NCBI RefSeq assembly: GCF_963259705.1
Contig: NC_081844.1
Location: 20,321,715 to 20,385,714, forward strand
Length of the DNA: 64,000 nt
DNA from: Myotis daubentonii
Taxonomy: Eukaryota > Chordata > Mammalia > Chiroptera > Vespertilionidae
Direction of reading: 5' to 3'
The notes beneath the pieces were generated by a model. It was given only the letters and a program-made list of their open reading frames with translations, was not told the origin of the DNA and ran no database searches. Positions 25,351 through 36,000 of this stretch are shown piece after piece; position 1 is the first letter of the stretch, and each line of letters begins with the position of its first letter. The position numbers and the translations under genes are program-made.

Positions 25351-25769
25351 TCCAGGTCCCCAGTGCAGAGGGTACTGGATACTCCAAGTATAGACATCCT
25401 CTCTTAACTGTTGCCTGAGTGTGTCCCTTTCTTCCCTAAGACATACCCCTCAGGCTTTCCAGTCTGGCCCAACCGGTCTGAGCCCTGGAGAAAGCCCCTC
25501 CCCAGGCATGTGCTAGGGCAGCCACCTCCTCCAGCAATTCCATTCGTCTGCCCCTCAAGACCTATCCTTCCCCCAGGGGTTTGTAGCTACATCCTTCAGC
25601 CTGTCCTGTCAACAAATGTTTCTCCAGTCCCTCCACCTAGCCAGGCCAGTTGGGCACAAGAGAGTGAGAATGCCAAGGTGTCTTGGCCTTCAGGAACCTT
25701 GACCACAAACCAATCCACGAGCAGAGGCATTTCCAACCAGATGCGATGTGTGTCACACCCAGGGCCTCC

Positions 25770-25965
25770 CCAGTGGACACTAGGACATGGTGGGAGACGT
25801 TTTTGGACCTCACCATAGAGAGGAGGGGTGGTGTGAATGGCATCTGGTGGGTGAAGGCCAGGCACACTGCTCAGCACCCTACAGTGCACAGTATGACGCT
25901 ACAGTGCACAATATGACTGCAGAGAATGATTCAGCCCCAGATATTAAAGGTGCTTTGGTGGGAAC
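25770..25965 (+). repeat. MER5-like hAT-Charlie MITE, diverged
   Basis: ggcatctggtgggtgaaggc and cacagtatgac-type sequence; includes a short local duplication of ctacagtgcaca. Confidence 0.6.
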
Positions 25966-26942
25966 AAATGACCAGGGTGGCTTTTTTTTTGGAACAGGAA
26001 GCAGGGAAGTGATTAGAATAGACAGTTGCTGAGGCCTGTGCAGTGAGAAGGGGCGGACAGGCCTAGCCCTTGGGGATGGCGGCCCAGTGCGGGTGGTGAG
26101 CTCCAAGGGCAGAGGCAGCCTCAGAACAAGGGGACCAGTGTGACCAACAGAATGAGGCTGGAGGGGGAGGGGCCAAGGTTGAGGAGGTCAGATCCTACCC
26201 AGTAGCCTGGTGAATGTGGGATGTAGTTGAAATTTTCATGCAAGTTTGACGGGGAGCCCCGGCTGGTTGGGCACAGGGAGCACCAGGGCACGAATGACAC
26301 AAGGGGTTAGCCAACCAGCATGTGACAGCTGGATTACCAGGGGGGAGGGGGGAAGAGGAGGGTTTCCCCATTGGGTGGCTCCTATAGCAGTGTGTGGGGG
26401 GACTGATGGTAGTCAAGCCAGGCACTTGGGATGCAGGTGGGTTCTGGTTACGGGGGGACAGGGACAACAGACCTTTGAGGCTCTGTAGGAGGCTGGGTTC
26501 TGGGTCTTTTACAGGTGACTGGTGGGCTCATAAAGACATGGAAGGCCGCCAGGGAAGAGGGTCTGGATGGGCAGAGGAGACCCCTTTGGGATCTCCAAAT
26601 CACACAGTCCACCTGTCGTCACGCTCTGGTGGAAAGCCACCTTGAGAACCTCCTGTGGGCAGAGCTACAGTGACAACACACGAAAGCCCTGCTTCAGACC
26701 TCGGCTCGGCAGCCCTGGAGAAGGAGGAAGCCCTACTCAGCTCTAAGGTCCACAGGACCCGCCCCCCTCTCCCCCGAACCTGGGACATGTCCCCGTGGAT
26801 CCCCTGTCGCAAGTCTGGGGACACACTCTGCCTCACTAGCTGCAATGTGGGATTTGGGCAACAACAACCATGCAGCTGTGAATCTCATGCCTGGAACTAA
26901 ACAGCCACTCAATTAACACTGGTTGTTTCAGAGCTCTTAGCG

Positions 26943-27165
26943 CAGTGGTTCTCAACCTTCCTAATGCCGTGACCCTTTAATACAGTTCCTCATGTTGTGG
27001 TGACCTCCAATTTCATTGTTACAAATTGAACATAATTAAAGCATAGTTATTAATCACAAAGACAATATGTAATTATATATGTGTTTTCCGATGGTCTTAG
27101 GCAACCCCTGTGAAAGGGTCATTCGACCCCCAAAGGGGTCACAACCCACAGATTGAGAACCGCTG
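26943..27165 (+). mobile_element. SPIN-like hAT element in MYO9B intron 1
   Basis: cagtggttctcaaccttcc at the left end and gattgagaaccgctg at the right, with the same interior as the other two copies in opposite orientation. The flanking octamers (tcttagcg and tgatgaat) do not match, so no target-site duplication is claimed. Confidence 0.82.
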
Positions 27166-27746
27166 TGATGAATTATTTCACAAAAGCCACCTGTTGCCTC
27201 CCACCAGGAGTCCCTGTTCCAGTTTCTTTAATAACCCCTCCTTGGACTCAATTTTAGAACATTCCCACCATCACAAAGAGATCCTGAACCCTTTAGCCAT
27301 AGCCCATTGTCCTAACAAGACCCCCACGTCCATCCCTGTTTTCCATTCTTGACTGTGGCCACCCCAACAGCATGGGGTGCTCTCTGGCCCAGAGTCACCC
27401 CCTCCCACCTGTCTGCAATCCCCGTCTCACGGTCTTCACATGAGCAAGGCCCCCTCCTCACAGCTACGAAGCACACCCCTTGCCCAGTTTCTGACACAAA
27501 GATCTGGTTTCACTTTCAGACCCAATGATACCCTCCATCACCTGGGTGGCTGATGGTCCAGGGTTCTGACCTGTTAATAACATCCTTGGTCATAGCCACC
27601 AAACAGCTCCCTTCCCAGCCTATCCATGTGCTGTCATGGAGGCAGAGTAAAGGTGATCCTTTAGGCTGGTCACAGGTTTGGCAATACTCAGGACAGAGAC
27701 CACAGTATGTCCCGATTATAAACCTTGGCCGGACCCCTGGTGGACG

Positions 27747-27751
<5 letters not shown>

Positions 27752-27792
<41 letters not shown>
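27752..27792 (+). repeat. (CA)n microsatellite
   Basis: Uninterrupted CA run of about 20 units in MYO9B intron 1. Confidence 0.98.
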
Positions 27793-27794
<2 letters not shown>

Positions 27795-28083
27795 CCTCCC
27801 AGGTCTGGCTCCAAATATGCCCCTTGCAGAGTCTGAGATACACTCCTTCCCAAGCCGGGTCCTTGCCTCTTTACAGCCACCCCAAGTGTAAGGAAGGACA
27901 TGTGCAAGATCTGGAAAATTCCCTAGCAGGGAGCTGCCAAAGTTGGCGTGACCAACCTGCCCACCACCCCTAAAATGTTTACTTAAATGAGTGAGACAAA
28001 ACAAAATGTACTCACTCCCTATTGGTCCAACTGTTTGTCCAAAACCCCTTTACTAAATAAAAATAAAATTGGCCCCTTACCCA

Positions 28084-28490
28084 GTGGTATGGGCTGAATT
28101 GTGTGTCTCCACCCCCTCCCCCAATTTATTATGTCGAAGTCCTAAACTCCAACATCTCAGAATGTGACTGTCTTTGGAGACAGAGCCTTTATTATTTACT
28201 TATTTATTTATCCTCACCTGAGGATATATTTTTTTATTGCCCCCCCCCCCTTTTTTTAAGAGAGAGGAAGGAAGGGAGAGAGAGAGAAAACGAACTATTG
28301 ATGTGAGAGACACACATTGATTGGCTGCCTCCCACATATGCCCTGACCAAGGCTGGGACAGAACCTGCAACCCAGGTACATGCCCTTGACCTGGAATCAA
28401 ACACCCAACCCTTTGGTGTGCAGGCCGACACTCTAACCACTGAGCACCACCGGCCAGGTCTGGGGTACATTTTTATGGCAGCCACAGGAA
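28084..28490 (+). repeat. MaLR/MLT1-like LTR remnant, split by a Ves SINE
   Basis: Left: gtatgggctgaattgtgtgt and cagaatgtgactgtctttgg. Right of the SINE: ttttatggcagccacagga. The middle of the LTR is missing. Confidence 0.6.
28211..28458 (-). repeat. Ves SINE inserted in an LTR remnant
   Basis: Reversed copy with a C9/T7 run near its tail. LTR-like sequence (ggctgaattgtgtgtctcc) lies to the left and its end (tatggcagccacagg) to the right. Confidence 0.88.
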
Positions 28491-29644
28491 ACGCGCACAG
28501 CCAGCAGTGACAGCAGTGAAAAGCTCATTCTCGCACATACAGACCCATGAAGCAGGGCTGAGCTGGGATATAAATGAATGAGTCAGACCAGGTCAGCTTA
28601 TTCATCACTCTGACTAATCCACAGGCCAAATGCTTGAATCACCACTTTATTTATCATTGGGATCCGCCGAGGAAAGAAAGTCTCGACGAGGAAATGAGTA
28701 GAACCCAAACTCATCCCTGCGTTTCTGAGACATGCCTCCTCTCTGAGGCCCTTTCTAGGCCAAAATGAAAACTGGAGCGGTGAAGTGAGGGGGCTCTGTG
28801 CAGTGGCCGGCAGCAGGCTGGCTCTTCGGGGCCCTGGCAGTGCGCAGACAGAACCCTTTGTTCTGCGACTCCCTCTATCCAGGAGGACAGAGAGAAGGGC
28901 CTGTCTTGCTCTGTGGGGAAGCCGAGCAGGGGCTGCCTGGCACAGTTGGTTGGGGACTTGGGGACATACAAAGGGCTGGTGGGTGGGGAAGAAGGGGAGG
29001 AGGGACATCGCCCACAAGGGCTCGGGAAGGCCCCAGAACGTGCATTTCCTCTCATGGAGTTACCGCAGCAATGTCACAGTTGGGGAACAAGCGGAGAAGC
29101 ATGCACTAGGCGCAAAAGTTAGACAATTTGTCTAACATTTTTTTTGTCTTAGAGATGGACTGGCATCTGGAGACAAGAGGGCAAACATGAGAACATAATG
29201 TAGCTTCAAGAGCCACCTTGATCCGGGATCACCTCCAAAGTAGCTCTTGAAAAGAGAATCAAATACCTCTAATCTCAGAAGAAAAGCAACAACTTGTGCC
29301 AAGGCAAGGACGGTTCCTGCAGAAATCCAGGTCAGTGGTAAGACAAAGAAGGGAAAGACAATGGCATGGTTGTCTGGGCGAATGCAGACAGCCCCCGCTC
29401 ATCTCCTGTTCCTCCTCTGCTGTCCATTCTGAATGTGTGTTGTCCAACTCCCCCTCGGTCCGTTCCCAGTGGCGCCCCCTTTTTATCGAGTCTCCAGATT
29501 AAGAACTGCCTGGAGGGCAGAATTCAGTTGCTGACCTCTTTTCCCCACTCCTGCTCTTGAAAGCAGCTTGCAAGGAGCTCAACTTACACCAAAGATCCAC
29601 TGAGGCAATGGTGGGCCTGGGGCAGCAGCCAGATTTTACTATAG

Positions 29645-29865
29645 AGCAGAGGCTCTTACTGTTGGCAATTCTGCCCTCAAGGGACACACAGTATGTCTGG
29701 AGGCATTTTTGGTTGTCACAATTTGAGGGATGGGTGCTATTGGCATCTGGTGGGTGGAAGCCAGGAATGCTGCTCAATATTCTAAATTTATGGGGCCCCC
29801 AGCCCCCCAGCAAAGAATGATCCAGTCCCAAATATGAATGGCGCTGCAGTTGAGTAACTCTGCTC
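29645..29865 (+). repeat. MER5-like hAT-Charlie MITE
   Basis: ggcatttttggttgtcacaa, ctattggcatctggtgggtg and agcaaagaatgatccagtcc. Confidence 0.78.
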
Positions 29866-32594
29866 TAGAGATTTGGTCCTCACCCATTTGAGGTTACTCA
29901 TGATTCTTCAAGTTTCTAGCTCACCCAGGGAGCCATCTCTGAAGTCATCACCTCCCCGAGCCTCAGTATCCTTACTGGGGGAATAGGAACCAGGCCCTCC
30001 TTGCAGAATAAAAGAGTTGGGTACGAAAGTGTCTATCACAGAAGGGTAGAGCCGCACAGGGACCTGCTTGTGCAAATCCTCCTTCCAGGTTTCATTTCAC
30101 ACCTTCATATCCTTCAAGGCTTGGCTTGAGCCCAGCTATGTCTTCTGGGGAAATTGCAGGAATTCCCAAGCCCTGAAGCTTGCACTAGTCATTCCTCATT
30201 CTATTCCTATGACTTCTTGGGCTAGCTCTGTTGCTGAACTGACTGCCACTCAACTCCACTACAGTATTCCTGTTTTGGGGGGTGGGCACGAGGGCTCATC
30301 TCTGTGCCCTGGAACCAGCCCCCAGCACAATCAGCCCTTGCTTAACTGAACACTGGGCCCACCCAAGACACACAATTTCGATGAGATGAGGAGAAGGAAG
30401 TGGCAAGTTAACAAGCCCCTATTGCGGACGAAGAATGAATCCTACAGCTGAACAAACGGGGGATTCCTACATCTCACCTGTTTCTTGCAGTCATAGGCCT
30501 GGACCTGAGGGAAGGTCTCACCCAGCAATTTCCAACCACAGGATGCAGCTAGAGCTTTGCGAACAAGTGCGGTGTGCAGAGCATGTTTGGCACTGCAAAC
30601 TTTCCCTTTGAAACATGAAAGTGCAGTTTAAAAAAAAAATCATTTTTGGGTATAAATTGTAGAATGGAAGGCCACACCACTGCAGCAGGGAGGGGATCAC
30701 CAGTTGGGGAGCTGCATAAAATCCAAGGGGGCTGTGTGCCGAACACACCAAGATTATCAGGAGGGGATGGGTCTCAAAGTTGAGAAATGCCGACTGAGGT
30801 CAGTTCATTCATTTTGCAGGTGAAGAAATAAAGAGACTTGATGGAGGTGAGAACCCCCAACACAAGACCCTCCAAGAGAGCCTACCTGACCATGCTCCTG
30901 GTGCAGGGAGGAGAAAACAGCCAGGGCCATGCACCCAGAAGATTCTGGTCCTCTTTATTGGGGCTGCTCTGGCCAGGGCAAGTCCATGCTCAATGTCTGC
31001 ACAAGGCATGACTGCGGGCTCTGAATGAGTATCCTGGAGCCACCTTTCATAAGGGCCAGAACATTCTGGAGGTGAAGGGGGTGGCTATCTTTCTGTGGTC
31101 CTGTTTACATTCAAGCTATCCAGATTTATCTCCTGTGTGAGCTATAAGCCCCGGCTCCCCGGCTCTCTGGCAGATCCCAGACAAGGTTCACCACAGTCAG
31201 GAAAGGAGAGACATGAATGCTGATCAAAACTGCCCTATGCAAGGCCCTTGCCAGAATCGGGCCCATCAGATGGTGAAACAACTTTCCAGCTGCCCTTGTC
31301 ACCTCCCACTGCTCCTGGATGGCTTCAGGGCCTGGAGACTCCTAGACCCGGACACAGCAAGGTAGGAGCTGGGACCCTCCAACTGCAGGGCACAATGTCT
31401 CCACCAGCTACCACCTCAGACACAGAGCGCAGGAGAGGCTTTGCCTTTGAGAGCCCTGGCCTACAGGCATGCAGAAGAGAAGCAGGGCACACTGGCTGCG
31501 TCTGGGGCTGAGCTCACAGCCACTGGAGGACAGATTTCCTGTATGTCGTTTTACCCATTTAAGTCCAAGGATGCAACTGCGAGGAGGTGGTGACAGCCTA
31601 GCACACAGGGAGCGTGCACATGCACTCCCTCCCCTCTGAAACCCAGTTCCGGTCCCAAGGAGGGCCCAGAGTCTGCTTCCTTGCTCCGGGGGACACCCTG
31701 CTCCCCCCACCTCCCCACCTCCCACTCCCCCCAGGGCTTCAGGCAGCCAGGTCTTAGCAAAAGAGTTGTGTGGTTTTCCAGTCCGGAATCCCGGCGCAGA
31801 CAGCGCTGGGACTCACCCAGGGTCACCCAGCGGCTGGGGGTGAAACTGAGAAGATGAATCAAGAGAAGCCCCCCCCTCCCCAACCAATGTCCATGGGCTG
31901 CATGCCAACATCCGAATGGGGTCACTCGACAGTCCTTCCTTCCCCTCTTCCCCAGGCCCTCCCTGGACAGGCCCTCAGTTCTTGCCATAGTTTTACCCTC
32001 TTTTGCTCCCTTCCATCGCCCATGTTCCTCTTCCCAATTGAGCGGGCCACCGCGCCAGTGCGTTCCGAACCTCTTGCATTTATGAACACCCACGGAGTCC
32101 CAGGCGCCGCCCGGCCTCAGGCACTCTTCTTCCACCCCGTCGGCCGTGGGCAGACGCCCCCAGGCTGTCCTGCACCCCTTCCCCCGCTCGCACCCAAGCT
32201 GTCCCGCCCCCACCAGCCTGGCCCCGTTTCCCCCAGCGTGGGCCCCTCAACACCGCCTCCTCGCCTCTGCCCCTCCCAGACCCGTTTCCTGCGACCCCTC
32301 AACTACCACTTAAGCCACGTCCTCTTCGGAGAGGCTGCTCAAAGCCACAGGACCTACCACCCCCACTCGCCCACAAACTCCCCGACAAGGTCTACCCCAA
32401 CAACTCTCTTCCGTTTCATCCGGCGCCGGCGCACGCCGTCTCCGGCAGCTCCTCCGCGACCCCCAAGCTCGTTCCCGCCCCCCCTCCACCCCTGCCTCCA
32501 CACCCCCCCACTGCCCCTCAGCTCCGTCCCTGCGCTGCAGCCCGCCGACGCGAGCTTCGAGAGGGAGCCCCCGCCCGCGGGCGCAAGCACTCAC

Positions 32595-32720
32595 CTGGGC
32601 CTCAGCCGCCGCGCGCCGCCGGTCCCGGGCCGGGTCGGGTCCCCGGCCAGCCCGCCCGCCCGCCCAACAATCCTCCGGCCGCTCCGCTCCGCCCCGCCGC
32701 GCCCGCCGCTCCCCTGCGCG
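32595..32720 (-). other. MYO9B: MYO9B untranslated exon 1 (predicted; donor at 32595)
   Basis: On the minus strand gaggcccag is followed by gtgagtgc, a strong donor with the exon ending at 32595, inside the CpG-rich block next to the divergent HAUS8 start. It would splice about 13.5 kb to the acceptor at 19135. The upstream boundary is an estimate because no TATA box or other clear start signal is visible. Confidence 0.6.
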
Positions 32721-32834
32721 CTCCCGCTTCCGGGTCCCGGAGGGGCGGGGCGGGGCGTGACGCCAGCGCGCCGCGGGGCGGGGCGCCACAAACCCCGCCC
32801 CCACTGGCTGCTCCCCTGCACCTCCCGCTTCCGG
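32708..32834. repeat. Duplicated 25-bp ETS-containing unit in the shared promoter
   Basis: A unit starting gctcccctgc and ending cccgcttccgg occurs at 32708-32733 and again at 32810-32834, in direct orientation about 102 bases apart, with GC boxes between them. Both copies keep the CTTCCGG core. Confidence 0.8.
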
Positions 32835-33029
32835 GGGGCGGGGCCTGGGGCCCTGTCCGCGGCCTCCCTCGCTGGTGAGCGGAACCAAGTGTGGGGGGGG
32901 ACCACGAGGCGCGCGCTGGGCTCTCCCGCTCCGCCTGCAGCTGCTCTCCCCGGTGGCCCGCGGCCACCCCTCCGGAGGGCTCGGGGCAAGGGAACTTGAC
33001 GAGCCCGCCTTTGAGCTGAAGGCGGGAAA

Positions 33030-33058
33030 ATGGCGGACTCCTCGGGGCGCGGCTCTGG
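33030..33058 (+). CDS. HAUS8: HAUS8 coding exon 1
   Basis: Encodes MADSSGRGS plus two bases of codon 10, then donor gtgagt at 33059. It sits at the downstream end of the CpG-rich promoter region. The transcription start and 5' UTR length cannot be read from sequence alone. Confidence 0.93.
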
Positions 33059-36000
33059 GTGAGTTGAAATCCCGCGGGTCTGGAATTTGTGGTTGCCGGA
33101 GGGAAGCCCTTGGCCGACGGCTGGGGGCAGCGGGCAGCAAAGTTGGGAAACAGGGACCCTCGAGGTGAGAGTCCGGACCCGACCCTTCTAGGAGCCACCA
33201 AAGATGTGCAGGTTCAGGGAAGCCCCGGGTGCGACCTCCGCGCATGCTGGGAAAGCGGGCGCGTAGGGTAGACCGCGAGTTCGAGTCCCAGGTCTGCCGC
33301 TTCGATGGGGGTCATCCCGGCCAGTGACTTAAATTCTCCGAGCCTCGCGTCCTTGGTTGCGAAAAGGGGCTGATGACGCCACCGCTCAACGTGTAGGTCT
33401 CACGTGAGCCTTGAAAGCACTTAGAACAGCGGTTCTCAACCTGGGGGTCGAACGACCCTTTCACAGGGGTCGCCTAAGACCATCGGAAAACACATATATA
33501 ATTACATACTGTTTTTGTGATTAATCACTATGCTTTAATCATGTTCAATTTGTAACAATGAAAATATATCCTGCATATCAGATATTTACATGACGATTCA
33601 TAACAGTAGCAAAATTACAGTTATGCAGTAGCAACAAAAATAATTTTATGGTTGGGGGTCACCACAACATGAGGAACTGCATTACGGGGTCGCGGCATTA
33701 GGAAGGTTGAGAACCACTGACTTAGAACATGCCTGACCTGTAAGGGTGGCCTGTCGCTGTTAGAACACTTTGGAGCGGACATGTGCTGGGCCAATACAAG
33801 ATCTCTCTGACTCGTCCCACCCGCCTTCGTACATGCTTCCCATTTACTGATGAGATGGTGGGGGCTCAGGGAGAGACGGTTATTTGCCCAGAGTCCCATA
33901 GGCAAGAACAAGAAAGGCATGGAACACATACCCGGTGCCAGGCGTGATTCCAGGGCTGAGTTTTGTCTTATTTGTTCAGTCGGCTAATGCTTATGGTGCC
34001 AATGAGAATGAAAATTAAATGGGCCCCAGAAATCACTTATATTTCCTCCTCAGCCCTTTGCCCTAACTGTGAGATTGATGTTAGCTTCTCTGAGCTACAG
34101 TACCGGGGTGGTACCTGAGGCTGGCACAGGTGTGGTGACCACAACCCCAGGTCCCTGCAGTTTCGGCCTGAACTCATTTTGTTTGGCTCCAGAGCCCTAA
34201 CTTAGATCCCAGGGAATCCTTGCTCTTTCCCGTTCCAGCATTGAGACTAACTAGGGGTGACCTGTTGAAGCTCAGGCCCTTGCTGGAAAACAGATAAAGC
34301 AGGCCAAAGGTAGGTATGCATTTGTAGGGTTGGAGATGCCTCCCACCATGGCCTGGGTCTCACTTGGGGGTCCCCCAACCCAGCTCCACAGGAGGTGGCT
34401 ACAGCGAACTGAGCAGGTGACCTCTGCTGCTGCAACTAGTGGGGCCTGTGATGTCAGCAGGAGTCAAAGAGCCCAGGTCTCACCCTGGCCCCTCAACCTG
34501 CTCCTACTGCATGGCTCGTCCCCTGTTCCTGGCGTCCCTGCTTCTTCCCATTCGCCCAGACTGGAAACCTGGGAGGCATTCCAGACTCCCCCGCACCCCA
34601 CAACTGATTTGTCAGCCATTCCTACCTCATTGTTCCCTCATCTATTACGTCAGGCTTCATTCTTTCTTTCAGGACATCAAATTAACCATTGTAAGGTGAG
34701 CAATTCCATGGCATAAAGACGTTCACAATGCCGTGCATCCACCACCTCTGTCCTAGAATGTTTCCTTCAGTCCAGAAGGAAGCTCTGTATCCATTAGCAC
34801 TCCCCATTCCTCACCCAGTGAGTGCACGTACCCAGGTTGTCGGTTCGATCCTGCAGGAGGTGGCCAATCAATGTTTCTTTCTCACATTGATGTTTCTCTC
34901 TCTCTCCCTCTCCCTTCCTTCTTTCTAAAAATCAATAAAAACATATCCTTGGGTGAGAATTTAAAAAAAAGTCTGATCGTCAAACTTCAGAGGGGCGGCG
35001 GGTGGTGGTGGGGGAGTGAGAGATCAACCAAAGGACTTGTGTGCATGCATATAAGGATAAGCAATGGACACAGACACTAGCGGGGTGAGGGCATGTGCTA
35101 GGGGGTGGGGGTGGCCAGGGAGAGGTCAATGGGGGGAAAAGGAGACATATGTAATACTAAACAAAGGATTTTTAAAAAGTCTGCTGTTTGAGCCTCCTAG
35201 TCTTATATTTTGTGATGGAAGGCCAAGCAGATGAATGTATAGGCACAGTGGGATGGTGAGGAGCAGACCCGGTCCCTGTCCTTCTAGAACCTCAGAGCCT
35301 GTCTTCTTCCCGGCTGCCAGCAGTCTTCATGAAACATGGCTCTGACAGCGTCTGTTCCCCAGGGGCTACAGTGAAAGCCAGAGCCCCCCCTTTTTTGTAT
35401 GGCTGGCGAACTGAGAATTGTTTGTACATTCTTAAATGGTGGTTAAAAAACATCAATAGAAGAAGAATGTTTGGACATATGAAAATTGTATGAACTTCAA
35501 ATGTCATTGTATAAATAAAGTTTTATTGGCACATAGCCATACCCGTTTCTTTCCGCATCATCCATGGCTGCTTTGTCCTACGATGGCAAGGTTGAGTAGT
35601 TGTGACTAAGCACATTGCCCACAGAGCTGAAAATATTTACCATCTGGCCCTTTGCACAGAAAGATTGCCAACCCCCGGGCTGTAGGACCAGGTGCAGGCC
35701 CTTACGATGGGCATTCAGAGCTGCCGGCTGGCCCAGGGTGCTCTCCTCCTGATCCCACTCCCCGGCCAGTGTTCTCTAGCTAAGCCATGGGGCTGGTCAC
35801 TTCCCGCTTCCACATCACTCTCCATTGCCCTCCCACCCTTGGTCTTGTTGATCCCTGTCTTAGGATGCCCTTCCCAATGTACCTGAGCAAAAGGTGCATT
35901 ATCACCTCCCCCACCCCGTTACCTGTCTGGGGTACCTTCACACTTGCCCAACAGAAAGATGCTGCTCTTCCCTCTCACGGAGGGAGTCCCACCTGCCGTT

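Larger units (their letters stand above)
19135..32594 (-). other. MYO9B: MYO9B intron 1
   Basis: 13.5 kb between the predicted untranslated exon and the first coding exon. It holds two Ves SINEs, a SPIN-like element, LTR and MER5-like fragments and a CA repeat. Low-complexity CA-rich sequence lies at 20280-20440. The blocks 19135-20280, 20440-22669, 28490-29640 and 30800-32100 show nothing I can name apart from short MIR-like pieces near 29975-30030 and 30805-30860. Confidence 0.75.
32100..33420. promoter_or_regulatory. CpG-rich bidirectional promoter of HAUS8 and MYO9B
   Basis: Dense CpG and GC content between the divergent first exons. GC boxes are seen at about 32742-32756, 32773-32786, 32793-32803 (reverse) and 32834-32847. 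ETS-type CTTCCGG sites occur at about 32727-32733 and 32828-32834. A GCGCATGCTGGGAA element at 33240-33253 resembles part of the ZNF143/STAF motif. There is no convincing TATA box. This is typical of housekeeping divergent promoters; the sharing of elements between the two genes is inferred. Confidence 0.85.

Noticed and set aside
31770..33245. Long open frames (up to 409 codons plus, 311 codons minus) in the GC-rich promoter region
   Set aside because: CpG-rich sequence has few stop codons. The translations are Pro/Arg/Ala-rich without domains and overlap each other on both strands.
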